NCBI GenBank assembly: GCA_018806915.1
Contig: JAGKQI010000098.1
Span: forward strand, 1,550,001 to 1,614,000
Source: Phytophthora colocasiae
Lineage: Eukaryota; Oomycota; Peronosporomycetes; Peronosporales; Peronosporaceae
DNA: 64,000 bases
Direction of reading: 5' to 3'
This document shows positions 23,208-36,237 of this stretch, in pieces. Position 1 is the stretch's first letter. Each line of letters starts with the position of its first letter. A model generated the notes under the pieces. That model was given only the letters and a program-made list of their open reading frames with translations. It did not search any database and was not told the DNA's origin. Made by a program: the position numbers and the translations under genes.

Positions 23208-23811
23208 GACAAAAATTACACTCCTACCACAAAATCACACGCACACATGCCCACACCACCGGACCATTCACACTGCTTATCAGCGCCACCAACAATCACG
23301 CACAACATTCACGAACGCCCTCCAACGCTACCACCATCAACATATCACACCCACCCCTCACACTTCATCCTACGCTACTATACCAGAACCAGCGCCGCTT
23401 CCGAGCCCTCTCTTGAAAGGAACGTCACACTGGCCACTGAGAATGTCACCACCCATACATCCCTCTTTCTCAGTCCTGTCAAACGTGGATCTTCGCGTGC
23501 AGACCATCTGTCATCCATACAATCCATACGACGCACCTATGTACAACCTGCATGCCGCACGCACAAGAACACACAAGAAGGATATCCTATGTGTACAGTC
23601 TGTTGCCACAACCTAGTGACGCCACGCTTTCGGCTAAACCAGGCATCTCTCCGACGATATTTGCCTTGCATCGGGATCATACCAAGTATAGTCGGCCAGT
23701 TTGCAGCATTCCAACGCCACTTTTGTCTAACTGTGAGCTAGTGTCAATTTTGTCTCGTTGTGTCGTGCGGAAACGATGGGAAAGCGCGCCAGATAACGAC
23801 TGTACCCGACA

Positions 23812-23891
23812 GTTGCATACCGTTGCATACAGTTGTATACACTTGCATACAGTTGTATACATTTGCATACACTTGTATACACTTGCATACA
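23812..23891. repeat. 10-bp minisatellite, 8 copies
   Basis: With TTTGCATACA. Confidence 0.93.
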
Positions 23892-24301
23892 GACCTGGGT
23901 TCCGAGCTGTAGGTTGTGTGACTCCGCTATGGGAGCTGACACAGCCAACTGTCCAAGACTTATGCGAGCGTGGACTACCCCAGACAAGCTGGTTGGCACT
24001 GTGAGTACGGAGCAAAGGATGCACATGCACACCATCTAGTACCCAGGTGTGTTTTCGTGCGAACGCGGTTTACTGATCGATCGTCCATGACACAAGGAAA
24101 GGAGTGGAGTGTCGGAACTAGGTGTCTTCGTAGGCGAAAGTGTAAGAAACGGAGAACAAAGGCAAGTATCAAATGCGCCGTAGGATGGTGGAGATAAAGG
24201 ATGTGTATAAACCAATCCAAAGGCACGCACGCATGCAAGCATGCACGCAGCAAGGCAACGAACGCATTGCCAAGGGAGGCTCCACGAAACGGAGTTGACA
24301 T

Positions 24302-24383
24302 TGTCAGCGGTGGGAATTTGAACCCACGAGTGCGAACACAGTAGAACTTGAGTCTACCCCTTAGACCGCTCGGGCACACTGAC
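24302..24383 (-). tRNA. tRNA-Leu(CAA), copy 21, 8-nt T loop and lost G
   Basis: 82 nt with the double defect of copies 18 and 19. It is separated from them by the intact copy 20, which suggests conversion of one or the other. Confidence 0.7.
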
Positions 24384-24987
24384 GACAAAAATTACACTCC
24401 TACCACAAAATCACACGCACACATGCCCACACCACCGGACCATTCACACTGCTTATCAGCGCCACCAACAATCACGCACAACATTCACGAACGCCCTCCA
24501 ACGCTACCACCATCAACATATCACACCCACCCCTCACACTTCATCCTACGCTACTATACCAGAACCAGCGCCGCTTCCGAGCCCTCTCTTGAAAGGAACG
24601 TCACACTGGCCACTGAGAATGTCACCACCCATACATCCCTCTTTCTCAGTCCTGTCAAACGTGGATCTTCGCGTGCAGACCATCTGTCATCCATACAATC
24701 CATACGACGCACCTATGTACAACCTGCATGCCGCACGCACAAGAACACACAAGAAGGATATCCTATGTGTACAGTCTGTTGCCACAACCTAGTGACGCCA
24801 CGCTTTCGGCTAAACCAGGCATCTCTCCGACGATATTTGCCTTGCATCGGGATCATACCAAGTATAGTCGGCCAGTTTGCAGCATTCCAACGCCACTTTT
24901 GTCTAACTGTGAGCTAGTGTCAATTTTGTCTCGTTGTGTCGTGCGGAAACGATGGGAAAGCGCGCCAGATAACGACTGTACCCGACA

Positions 24988-25067
24988 GTTGCATACCGTT
25001 GCATACAGTTGTATACACTTGCATACAGTTGTATACATTTGCATACACTTGTATACACTTGCATACA
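24988..25067. repeat. 10-bp minisatellite, 8 copies
   Basis: With TTTGCATACA. Confidence 0.93.
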
Positions 25068-25479
25068 GACCTGGGTTCCGAGCTGTAGGTTGTGTGACTC
25101 CGCTATGGGAGCTGACACAGCCAACTGTCCAAGACTTATGCGAGCGTGGACTACCCCAGACAAGCTGGTTGGCACTGTGAGTACGGAGCAAAGGATGCAC
25201 ATGCACACCACATCTAGTACCCAGGTGTGTTTTCGTGCGAACGCGGTTTACTGATCGATCGTCCATGACACAAGGAAAGGAGTGGAGTGTCGGAACTAGG
25301 TGTCTTCGTAGGCGAAAGTGTAAGAAACGGAGAACAAAGGCAAGTATCAAATGCGCCGTAGGATGGTGGAGATAAAGGATGTGTATAAACCAATCCAAAG
25401 GCACGCACGCATGCAAGCATGCACGCAGCAAGGCAACGAACGCATTGCCAAGGGAGGCTCCACGAAACGGAGTTGACAT

Positions 25480-25561
25480 TGTCAGCGGTGGAATTTGAAC
25501 CCACGAGTGCGAACACAGTAGAACTTGAGTCTACCCCCTTAGACCGCTCGGGCACACTGAC
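25480..25561 (-). tRNA. tRNA-Leu(CAA), copy 22, U61 variant
   Basis: 82 nt; C61 to U only. Confidence 0.9.
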
Positions 25562-26164
25562 GACAAAAATTACACTCCTACCACAAAATCACACGCACAC
25601 ATGCCCACACCACCGGACCATTCACACTGCTTATCAGCGCCACCAACAATCACGCACAACATTCACGAACGCCCTCCAACGCTACCACCATCAACATATC
25701 ACACCCACCCTCACACTTCATCCTACGCTACTATACCAGAACCAGCGCCGCTTCCGAGCCCTCTCTTGAAAGGAACGTCACACTGGCCACTGAGAATGTC
25801 ACCACCCATACATCCCTCTTTCTCAGTCCTGTCAAACGTGGATCTTCGCGTGCAGACCATCTGTCATCCATACAATCCATACGACGCACCTATGTACAAC
25901 CTGCATGCCGCACGCACAAGAACACACAAGAAGGATATCCTATGTGTACAGTCTGTTGCCACAACCTAGTGACGCCACGCTTTCGGCTAAACCAGGCATC
26001 TCTCCGACGATATTTGCCTTGCATCGGGATCATACCAAGTATAGTCGGCCAGTTTGCAGCATTCCAACGCCACTTTTGTCTAACTGTGAGCTAGTGTCAA
26101 TTTTGTCTCGTTGTGTCGTGCGGAAACGATGGGAAAGCGCGCCAGATAACGACTGTACCCGACA

Positions 26165-26244
26165 GTTGCATACCGTTGCATACAGTTGTATACACTTGCA
26201 TACAGTTGTATACATTTGCATACACTTGTATACACTTGCATACA
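26165..26244. repeat. 10-bp minisatellite, 8 copies
   Basis: With TTTGCATACA. Confidence 0.93.
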
Positions 26245-26657
26245 GACCTGGGTTCCGAGCTGTAGGTTGTGTGACTCCGCTATGGGAGCTGACACAGCCA
26301 ACTGTCCAAAACTTATGCGAGCGTGGACTACCCCAGACAAGCTGGTTGGCACTGTGAGTACGGAGCAAAGGATGCACATGCACACCACATCTAGTACCCA
26401 GGTGTGTTTTCGTGCGAACGCGGTTTACTGATCGATCGTCCATGACACAAGGAAAGGAGTGGAGTGTCGGAACTAGGTGTCTTCGTAGGCGAAAGTGTAA
26501 GAAACGGAGAACAAAGGCAAGTATCAAATGCGCCGTAGGATGGTGGAGATAAAGGATGTGTATAAACCAATCCAAAGGCACGCACGCATGCAAGCATGCA
26601 CGCAGCAAGGCAACGAACGCATTGCCAAGGGGAGGCTCCACGAAACGGAGTTGACAT

Positions 26658-26739
26658 TGTCAGCGGTGGGATTTGAACCCACGAGTGCGAACACAGTAGA
26701 ACTTGAGTCTACCCCCTTAGACCGCTCGGGCACACTGAC
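26658..26739 (-). tRNA. tRNA-Leu(CAA), copy 23, consensus class
   Basis: 82 nt, intact. Confidence 0.96.
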
Positions 26740-27342
26740 GACAAAAGTTACACTCCTACCACAAAATCACACGCACACATGCCCACACCACCGGACCATT
26801 CACACTGCTTATCAGCGCCACCAACAATCACGCACAACATTCACGAACGCCCTCCAACGCTACCACCATCAACATATCACACCCACCCTCACACTTCATC
26901 CTACGCTACTATACCAGAACCAGCGCCGCTTCCGAGCCCTCTCTTGAAAGGAACGTCACACTGGCCACTGAGAATGTCACCACCCATACATCCCTCTTTC
27001 TCAGTCCTGTCAAACGTGGATCTTCGCGTGCAGACCATCTGTCATCCATACAATCCATACGACGCACCTATGTACAACCTGCATGCCGCACGCACAAGAA
27101 CACACAAGAAGGATATCCTATGTGTACAGTCTGTTGCCACAACCTAGTGACGCCACGCTTTCGGCTAAACCAGGCATCTCTCCGACGATATTTGCCTTGC
27201 ATCGGGATCATACCAAGTATAGTCGGCCAGTTTGCAGCATTCCAACGCCACTTTTGTCTAACTGTGAGCTAGTGTCAATTTTGTCTCGTTGTGTCGTGCG
27301 GAAACGATGGGAAAGCGCGCCAGATAACGACTGTACCCGACA

Positions 27343-27422
27343 GTTGCATACCGTTGCATACAGTTGTATACACTTGCATACAGTTGTATACATTTGCATA
27401 CACTTGTATACACTTGCATACA
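27343..27422. repeat. 10-bp minisatellite, 8 copies
   Basis: With TTTGCATACA. Confidence 0.93.
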
Positions 27423-27835
27423 GACCTGGGTTCCGAGCTGTAGGTTGTGTGACTCCGCTATGGGAGCTGACACAGCCAACTGTCCAAAACTTATGCGAGC
27501 GTGGACTACCCCAGACAAGCTGGTTGGCACTGTGAGTACGGAGCAAAGGATGCACATGCACACCACATCTAGTACCCAGGTGTGTTTTCGTGCGAACGCG
27601 GTTTACTGATCGATCGTCCATGACACAAGGAAAGGAGTGGAGTGTCGGAACTAGGTGTCTTCGTAGGCGAAAGTGTAAGAAACGGAGAACAAAGGCAAGT
27701 ATCAAATGCGCCGTAGGATGGTGGAGATAAAGGATGTGTATAAACCAATCCAAAGGCACGCACGCATGCAAGCATGCACGCAGCAAGGCAACGAACGCAT
27801 TGCCAAGGGGAGGCTCCACGAAACGGAGTTGACAT

Positions 27836-27917
27836 TGTCAGCGGTGGAATTTGAACCCACGAGTGCGAACACAGTAGAACTTGAGTCTACCCCCTTAGAC
27901 CGCTCGGGCACACTGAC
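27836..27917 (-). tRNA. tRNA-Leu(CAA), copy 24, U61 variant
   Basis: 82 nt; C61 to U. Just upstream on the minus strand is a run of six T (plus-strand AAAAAA), the longest in the array. Confidence 0.9.
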
Positions 27918-29085
27918 GACAAAAAAGTACACTCCTACCACAAAATCACACGCACACATGCCCACACCACCGGACCATTCACACTGCTTATCAGCGCCAC
28001 CAACAATCACGCACAACATTCACGAACGCCCTCCAACGCTACCACCATCAACATATCACACCCACCCCTCACACTTCATCCTACGCTACTATACCAGAAC
28101 CAGCGCCGCTTCCGAGCCCTCTCTTGAAAGGAACGTCACACTGGCCACTGAGAATGTCACCACCCATACATCCCTCTTTCTCAGTCCTGTCAAACGTGGA
28201 TCTTCGCGTGCAGACCATCTGTCATCCATACAATCCATACGACGCACCTATGTACAACCTCCATGCCGCACGCACAAGAACACCTGGTTTAGCCGAAAGC
28301 GTGGCGTCACTAGATTGTGGCAACAGACTGTACACATAGATATCCTTCTTGTGTGCTGCACAACGCGCTGCATACACGTCACAGGCTCAACCGCCACGCC
28401 ACTCCTGCATGCGCTCGACATCGATCATCTCTCCGACGATATTTGCCTTGCATCGGGATCATACCAAGTATAGTCGGCCAGTTTGCAGCATTCCAACGCC
28501 ACTTTTGTCTAACTGTGAGCTAGTGTCAATTTTGTCTCGTTGTGTCGTGCGGAAACGATGGGAAAGCGCGCCAGATAACGACTGTACCCGACAGTTGCAT
28601 ACCGTTGCATACAGTTGTATACACTTGCATACAGTTGTATACATTTGCATACACTTGTATACACTTGCATACAGACCTGGGTTCCGAGCTGTAGGTTGTG
28701 TGACTCCGCTATGGGAGCTGACACAGCCAACTGTCCAAAACTTATGCGAGCGTGGACTACCCCAGACAAGCTGGTTGGCACTGTGAGTACGGAGCAAAGG
28801 ATGCACATGCACACCACATCTAGTATCCAGGTGTGTTTTCGTGCGAACGCGGTTTACTGATCGATCGTCCATGACACAAGGAAAGGAGTGGAGTGTCGGA
28901 ACTAGGTGTCTTCGTAGGCGAAAGTGTAAGAAACGGAGAACAAAGGCAAGTATCAAATGCGCCGTAGGATGGTGGAGATAAAGGATGTGTATAAACCAAT
29001 CCAAAGGCACGCACGCATGCAAGCATGCACGCAGCAAGGCAACGAACGCATTGCCAAGGGAGGCTCCACGAAACGGAGTTGACAT
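27918..29085. repeat. Form B spacer, unit 24, with indel cluster
   Basis: Long form B unit with several small indels at about 28337-28400 in the B core end and tract. It carries the CATCTAGTATCC mark (about 28815-28826), the right flank expected of the ancestor of short units. Confidence 0.88.
28594..28673. repeat. 10-bp minisatellite, 8 copies
   Basis: Last block before the short-form domain. Confidence 0.93.
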
Positions 29086-29167
29086 TGTCAGCGGTGGGAT
29101 TTGAACCCACGAGTGCGAACACAGTAGAACTTGAGTCTACCCCCTTAGACCGCTCGGGCACACTGAC
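29086..29167 (-). tRNA. tRNA-Leu(CAA), copy 25, consensus class
   Basis: 82 nt, intact. The first short unit follows it on the plus strand. Confidence 0.96.
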
Positions 29168-30056
29168 GACAAAAGTTTCACTCCTACCACAAAATCACAC
29201 GCACACATGCCCACACCACCGGACCATTCACACTGCTTATCAGCGCCACCAACAATCACGCACAACATTCACGAACGCCCTCCAACGCTACCACCATCAA
29301 CATATCACACCCACCCTCACACTTCATCCTACGCTACTATACCAGAACCAGCGCCGCTTCCGAGCCCTCTCTTGAAAGGAACGTCACACTGGCCACTGAG
29401 AATGTCACCACCCATACATCCCTCTCTCTCAGTCCTGTCAAACGTGGATCTTCGCGTGCAGACCATCTGTCATCCATACAATCCATACGACGCACCTATG
29501 TACAACCTCCATGCCGCACGCACAAGAACACACTGGTTTAGCCGAAAGCGTGGCGTCACTAGATTGTGGCAACAGACTGTACATAGGATATCCTTCTTGT
29601 GTCTGCACACACGCGCTGCATACACGTCACAGGCTCAACCGCCATGCCGCCACTCCTGCATGCGCTCGACATCGATCATCTCTCCGACGATATTTGCCTT
29701 GCATCGGGATCATACCAAGTATAGTCGGCCAGTTTGCAGCATTCCAACGCCACTTTTGTCTAACTGTGAGCTAGTGTCAATTTTGTCTTCTAGTATCCAG
29801 GTGTGTTTTCGTGCGAACGCGGTTTACTGATCGATCGTCCATGACACAAGGAAAGGAGTGGAGTGTCGGAACTAGGTGTCTTCGTAGGCGAAAGTGTAAG
29901 AAACGGAGAACAAAGGCAAGTATCAAATGCGCCGTAGGATGGTGGAGATAAAGGATGTGTATAAACCAATCCAAAGGCACGCACGCATGCAAGCATGCAC
30001 GCAGCAAGGCAACGAACGCATTGCCAAGGGGAGGCTCCACGAAACGGAGTTGACAT

Positions 30057-30138
30057 TGTCAGCGGTGGAATTTGAACCCACGAGTGCGAACACAGTAGAA
30101 CTTGAGTCTACCCCCTTAGACCGCTCGGGCACACTGAC
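30057..30138 (-). tRNA. tRNA-Leu(CAA), copy 26, U61 variant
   Basis: 82 nt; C61 to U. Confidence 0.9.
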
Positions 30139-31021
30139 GACAAAAGTTTCACTCCTACCACAAAATCACACGCACACATGCCCACACCACCGGACCATTC
30201 ACACTGCTTATCAGCGCCACCAACAATCACGCACAACATTCACGAACGCCCTCCAACGCTACCACCATCAACATATCACACCCCCCCTCACACTTCATCC
30301 TACGCTACTATACCAGAACCAGCGCCGCTTCCGAGCCCTCTCTTGAAAGGAACGTCACACTGGCCACTGAGAATGTCACCACCCATACATCCCTCTCTCT
30401 CAGTCCTGTCAAACGTGGATCTTCGCGTGCAGACCATCTGTCATCCATACAATCCATACGACGCACCTATGTACAACCTCCATGCCGCACGCACAAGAAC
30501 ACCTGGTTTAGCCGAAAGCGTGGCGTCACTAGATTGTGGCAACAGACTGTACACAGATATCCTTCTTGTGTCTGCACACACGCGCTGCATACACGTCACA
30601 GGCTCAACCGCCATGCCGCCACTCCTGCATGCGCTCGACATCGATCATCTCTCCGACGATATTTGCCTTGCATCGGGATCATACCAAGTATAGTCGGCCA
30701 GTTTGCAGCATTCCAACGCCACTTTTGTCTAACTGTGAGCTAGTGTCAATTTTGTCTTCTAGTATCCAGGTGTGTTTTCGTGCGAACGCGGTTTACTGAT
30801 CGTCCATGACACAAGGAAAGGAGTGGAGTGTCGGAACTAGGTGTCTTCGTAGGCGAAAGTGTAAGAAACGGAGAACAAAGGCAAGTATCAAATGCGCCGT
30901 AGGATGGTGGAGATAAAGGATGTGTATAAACCAATCCAAAGGCACGCACGCATGCAAGCATGCACGCAGCAAGGCAACGAACGCATTGCCAAGGGGAGGC
31001 TCCACGAAACGGAGTTGACAT

Positions 31022-31103
31022 TGTCAGCGGTGGAATTTGAACCCACGAGTGCGAACACAGTAGAACTTGAGTCTACCCCCTTAGACCGCTCGGGCACACT
31101 GAC
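31022..31103 (-). tRNA. tRNA-Leu(CAA), copy 27, U61 variant
   Basis: 82 nt; C61 to U. Confidence 0.9.
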
Positions 31104-31990
31104 GACAAAAATTACACTCCTACCACAAAATCACACGCACACATGCCCACACCACCGGACCATTCACACTGCTTATCAGCGCCACCAACAATCACGCACA
31201 ACATTCACGAACGCCCTCCAACGCTACCACCATCAACATATCACACCCACCCCTCACACTTCATCCTACGCTACTATACCAGAACCAGCGCCGCTTCCGA
31301 GCCCTCTCTTGAAAGGAACGTCACACTGGCCACTGAGAATGTCACCACCCATACATCCCTCTTTCTCAGTCCTGTCAAACGTGGATCTTCGCGTGCAGAC
31401 CATCTGTCATCCATACAATCCATACGACGCACCTATGTACAACCTCCATGCCGCACGCACAAGAACACCTGGTTTAGCCGAAAGCGTGGCGTCACTAGAT
31501 TGTGGCAACAGACTGTACACATAGGATATCCTTCTTGTGTCTGCACACACGCGCTGCATACACGTCACAGGCTCAACCGCCATGCCGCCACTCCTGCATG
31601 CGCTCGACATCGATCATCTCTCCGACGATATTTGCCTTGCATCGGGATCATACCAAGTATAGTCGGCCAGTTTGCAGCATTCCAACGCCACTTTTGTCTA
31701 ACTGTGAGCTAGTGTCAATTTTGTCTTCTAGTATCCAGGTGTGTTTTCGTGCGAACGCGGTTTACTGATCGTCCATGACACAAGGAAAGGAGTGGAGTGT
31801 CGGAACTAGGTGTCTTCGTAGGCGAAAGTGTAAGAAACGGAGAACAAAGGCAAGTATCAAATGCGCCGTAGGATGGTGGAGATAAAGGATGTGTATAAAC
31901 CAATCCAAAGGCACGCACGCATGCAAGCATGCACGCAGCAAGGCAACGAACGCATTGCCAAGGGGAGGCTCCACGAAACGGAGTTGACAT

Positions 31991-32072
31991 TGTCAGCGGT
32001 GGAATTTGAACCCACGAGTGCGAACACAGTAGAACTTGAGTCTACCCCCTTAGACCGCTCGGGCACACTGAC
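31991..32072 (-). tRNA. tRNA-Leu(CAA), copy 28, U61 variant
   Basis: 82 nt; C61 to U. Confidence 0.9.
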
Positions 32073-32958
32073 GACAAAAATTACACTCCTACCACAAAAT
32101 CACACGCACACATGCCCACACCACCGGACCATTCACACTGCTTATCAGCGCCACCAACAATCACGCACAACATTCACGAACGCCCTCCAACGCTACCACC
32201 ATCAACATATCACACCCACCCTCACACTTCATCCTACGCTACTATACCAGAACCAGCGCCGCTTCCGAGCCCTCTCTTGAAAGGAACGTCACACTGGCCA
32301 CTGAGAATGTCACCACCCATACATCCCTCTTTCTCAGTCCTGTCAAACGTGGATCTTCGCGTGCAGACCATCTGTCATCCATACAAATCATACGACGCAC
32401 CTATGTACAACCTCCATGCCGCACGCACAAGAACACCTGGTTTAGCCGAAAGCGTGGCGTCACTAGATTGTGGCAACAGACTGTACACATAGGATATCCT
32501 TCTTGTGTCTGCACACACGCGCTGCATACACGTCACAGGCTCAACCGCCATGCCGCCACTCCTGCATGCGCTCGACATCGATCATCTCTCCGACGATATT
32601 TGCCTTGCATCGTGATCATACCAAGTATAGTCGGCCAGTTTGCAGCATTCCAACGCCACTTTTGTCTAACTGTGAGCTAGTGTCAATTTTGTCTTCTAGT
32701 ATCCAGGTGTGTTTTCGTGCGAACGCGGTTTACTGATCGTCCATGACACAAGGAAAGGAGTGGAGTGTCGGAACTAGGTGTCTTCGTAGGCGAAAGTGTA
32801 AGAAACGGAGAACAAAGGCAAGTATCAAATGCGCCGTAGGATGGTGGAGATAAAGGATGTGTATAAACCAATCCAAAGGCACGCACGCATGCAAGCATGC
32901 ACGCAGCAAGGCAACGAACGCATTGCCAAGGGGAGGCTCCACGAAACGGAGTTGACAT

Positions 32959-33040
32959 TGTCAGCGGTGGAATTTGAACCCACGAGTGCGAACACAGTAG
33001 AACTTGAGTCTACCCCCTTAGACCGCTCGGGCACACTGAC
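32959..33040 (-). tRNA. tRNA-Leu(CAA), copy 29, U61 variant
   Basis: 82 nt; C61 to U. It precedes the only long unit inside the short-form domain. Confidence 0.9.
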
Positions 33041-34210
33041 GACAAAAATTACACTCCTACCACAAAATCACACGCACACATGCCCACACCACCGGACCAT
33101 TCACACTGCTTATCAGCGCCACCAACAATCACGCACAACATTCACGAACGCCCTCCAACGCTACCACCATCAACATATCACACCCACCCTCACACTTCAT
33201 CCTACGCTACTATACCAGAACCAGCGCCGCTTCCGAGCCCTCTCTTGAAAGGAACGTCACACTGGCCACTGAGAATGTCACCACCCATACATCCCTCTTT
33301 CTCAGTCCTGTCAAACGTGGATCTTCGCGTGCAGACCATCTGTCATCCATACAATCCATACGACGCACCTATGTACAACCTGCATGCCGCACGCACAAGA
33401 ACACCTGGTTTAGCCGAAAGCGTGGCGTCACTGATTGTGGCAACAGACTGTACACATAGGATATCCTTCTTGTGTCTGCACACACGCGCTGCATACACGT
33501 CACAGGCTCAACCGCCATGCCGCCACTCCTGCATGCGCTCGACATCGATCATCTCTCCGACGATATTTGCCTTGCATCGGGATCATACCAAGTATAGTCG
33601 GCCAGTTTGCAGCATTCCAACGCCACTTTTGTCTAACTGTGAGCTAGTGTCAATTTTGTCTCGTTGTGTCGTGCGGAAACGATGGGAAAGCGCGCCAGAT
33701 AACGACTGTACCCGACAGTTGCATACCGTTGCATACAGTTGTATACACTTGCATACAGTTGTATACATTTGCATACACTTGTATACACTTGCATACAGAC
33801 CTGGGTTCCGAGCTGTAGGTTGTGTGACTCCGCTATGGGAGCTGACACAGCCAACTGTCCAAAACTTATGCGAGCGTGGACTACCCCAGACAAGCTGGTT
33901 GGCACTGTGAGTACGGAGCAAAGGATGCACATGCACACCACATCTAGTACCCAGGTGTGTTTTCGTGCGAACGCGGTTTACTGATCGATCGTCCATGACA
34001 CAAGGAAAGGAGTGGAGTGTCGGAACTAGGTGTCTTCGCAGGCGAAAGTGTAAGAAACGGAGAACAAAGGCAAGTATCAAATGCGCCGTAGGATGGTGGA
34101 GATAAAGGATGTGTATAAACCAATCCAAAGGCACGCACGCATGCAAGCATGCACGCAGCAAGGCAACGAACGCATTGCCAAGGGGAGGCTCCACGAAACG
34201 GAGTTGACAT
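33041..34210. repeat. Long form B spacer, unit 29
   Basis: An isolated 1252-bp unit within the short domain, with an eight-copy minisatellite. One base is missing from the B core (CACTGATTG at about 33429-33437). Confidence 0.9.
33718..33797. repeat. 10-bp minisatellite, 8 copies
   Basis: The only block between 28674 and 46542. Confidence 0.93.
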
Positions 34211-34292
34211 TGTCAGCGGTGGAATTTGAACCCACGAGTGCGAACACAGTAGAACTTGAGTCTACCCCCTTAGACCGCTCGGGCACACTGAC
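34211..34292 (-). tRNA. tRNA-Leu(CAA), copy 30, U61 variant
   Basis: 82 nt; C61 to U. The preceding block carries the rare CTTCGCAGG mark (C at 34039), shared with copies 47, 55 and 56. Confidence 0.9.
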
Positions 34293-35183
34293 GACAAAAA
34301 TTACACTCCTACCACAAAATCACACGCACACATGCCCACACCACCGGACCATTCACACTGCTTATCAGCGCCACCAACAATCACGCACAACATTCACGAA
34401 CGCCCTCCAACGCTACCACCATCAACATATCACACCCACCCCTCACACTTCATCCTACGCTACTATACCAGAACCAGCGCCGCTTCCGAGCCCTCTCTTG
34501 AAAGGAACGTCACACTGGCCACTGAGAATGTCACCACCCATACATCCCTCTTTCTCAGTCCTGTCAAACGTGGATCTTCGCGTGCAGACCATCTGTCATC
34601 CATACAAATCATACGACGCACCTATGTACAACCTCCATGCCGCACGCACAAGAACACCTGGTTTAGCCGAAAGCGTGGCGTCACTAGATTGTGGCAACAG
34701 ACTGTACACATAGGATATCCTTCTTGTGTCTGCACACACGCGCTGCATACACGTCACAGGCTCAACCGCCATGCCGCCACTCCTGCATGCGCTCGACATC
34801 GATCATCTCTCCGACGATATTTGCCTTGCATCTGGATCATACCAAGTATAGTCGGCCAGTTTGCAGCATTCCAACGCCACTTTTGTCTAACTGTGAGCTA
34901 GTGTCAATTTTGTCTTCTAGTATCCAGGTGTGTTTTCGTGCGAACGCGGTTTACTGATCGATCGTCCATGACACAAGGAAAGGAGTGGAGTGTCGGAACT
35001 AGGTGTCTTCGTAGGCGAAAGTGTAAGAAACGGAGAACAAAGGCAAGTATCAAATGCGCCGTAGGATGGTGGAGATAAAGGATGTGTATAAACCAATCCA
35101 AAGGCACGCACGCATGCAAGCATGCACGCAGCAAGGCAACGAACGCATTGCCAAGGGGAGGCTCCACGAAACGGAGTTGACAT

Positions 35184-35265
35184 TGTCAGCGGTGGAATTT
35201 GAACCCACGAGTGCGAACACAGTAGAACTTGAGTCTACCCCCTTAGACCGCTCGGGCACACTGAC
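35184..35265 (-). tRNA. tRNA-Leu(CAA), copy 31, U61 variant
   Basis: 82 nt; C61 to U. Confidence 0.9.
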
Positions 35266-36155
35266 GACAAAAATTACACTCCTACCACAAAATCACACGC
35301 ACACATGCCCACACCACCGGACCATTCACACTGCTTATCAGCGCCACCAACAATCACGCACAACATTCACGAACGCCCTCCAACGCTACCACCATCAACA
35401 TATCACACCCACCCTCACACTTCATCCTACGCTACTATACCAGAACCAGCGCCGCTTCCGAGTCCTCTCTTGAAAGGAACGTCACACTGGCCACTGAGAA
35501 TGTCACCACCCATACATCCCTCTTTCTCAGTCCTGTCAAACGTGGATCTTCGCGTGCAGACCATCTGTCATCCATACAAATCATACGACGCACCTATGTA
35601 CAACCTCCATGCCGCACGCACAAGAACACCTGGTTTAGCCGAAAGCGTGGCGTCACTAGATTGTGGCAACAGACTGTACACATAGGATATCCTTCTTGTG
35701 TCTGCACACACGCGCTGCATACACGTCACAGGCTCAACCGCCATGCCGCCACTCCTGCATGCGCTCGACATCGATCATCTCTCCGACGATATTTGCCTTG
35801 CATCGGGATCATACCAAGTATAGTCGGCCAGTTTGCAGCATTCCAACGCCACTTTTGTCTAACTGTGAGCTAGTGTCAATTTTGTCTTCTAGTATCCAGG
35901 TGTGTTTTCGTGCGAACGCGGTTTACTGATCGATCGTCCATGACACAAGGAAAGGAGTGGAGTGTCGGAACTAGGTGTCTTCGTAGGCGAAAGTGTAAGA
36001 AACGGAGAACAAAGGCAAGTATCAAATGCGCCGTAGGATGGTGGAGATAAAGGATGTGTATAAACCAATCCAAAGGCACGCACGCATGCAAGCATGCACG
36101 CAGCAAGGCAACGAACGCATTGCCAAGGGGAGGCTCCACGAAACGGAGTTGACAT

Positions 36156-36237
36156 TGTCAGCGGTGGAATTTGAACCCACGAGTGCGAACACAGTAGAAC
36201 TTGAGTCTACCCCCTTAGACCGCTCGGGCACACTGAC
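36156..36237 (-). tRNA. tRNA-Leu(CAA), copy 32, U61 variant
   Basis: 82 nt; C61 to U. The spacer beyond it has an expanded C run near 36380. Confidence 0.9.

Larger units (their letters stand above)
23208..27835. repeat. Form A spacers, units 20-23
   Basis: Four form A units of 1176-1178 bp. Units 22-23 carry CCAAAACTT; units 20-21 carry CCAAGACTT. Confidence 0.9.
29168..32958. repeat. Short form B spacers, units 25-28
   Basis: Four units of 965-971 bp. The plus strand reads TTTTGTCT joined to TCTAGTATCC (first junction 29788/29789). Compared with unit 24, 281 bp (equivalent to 28538-28818) are missing, including the minisatellite. Confidence 0.92.

Noticed and set aside
33080..33910. 276-codon open frame, the longest in the window
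   Set aside because: Created by a one-base deletion in the B core of unit 29 that fuses two non-coding frames; not conserved in any other unit.
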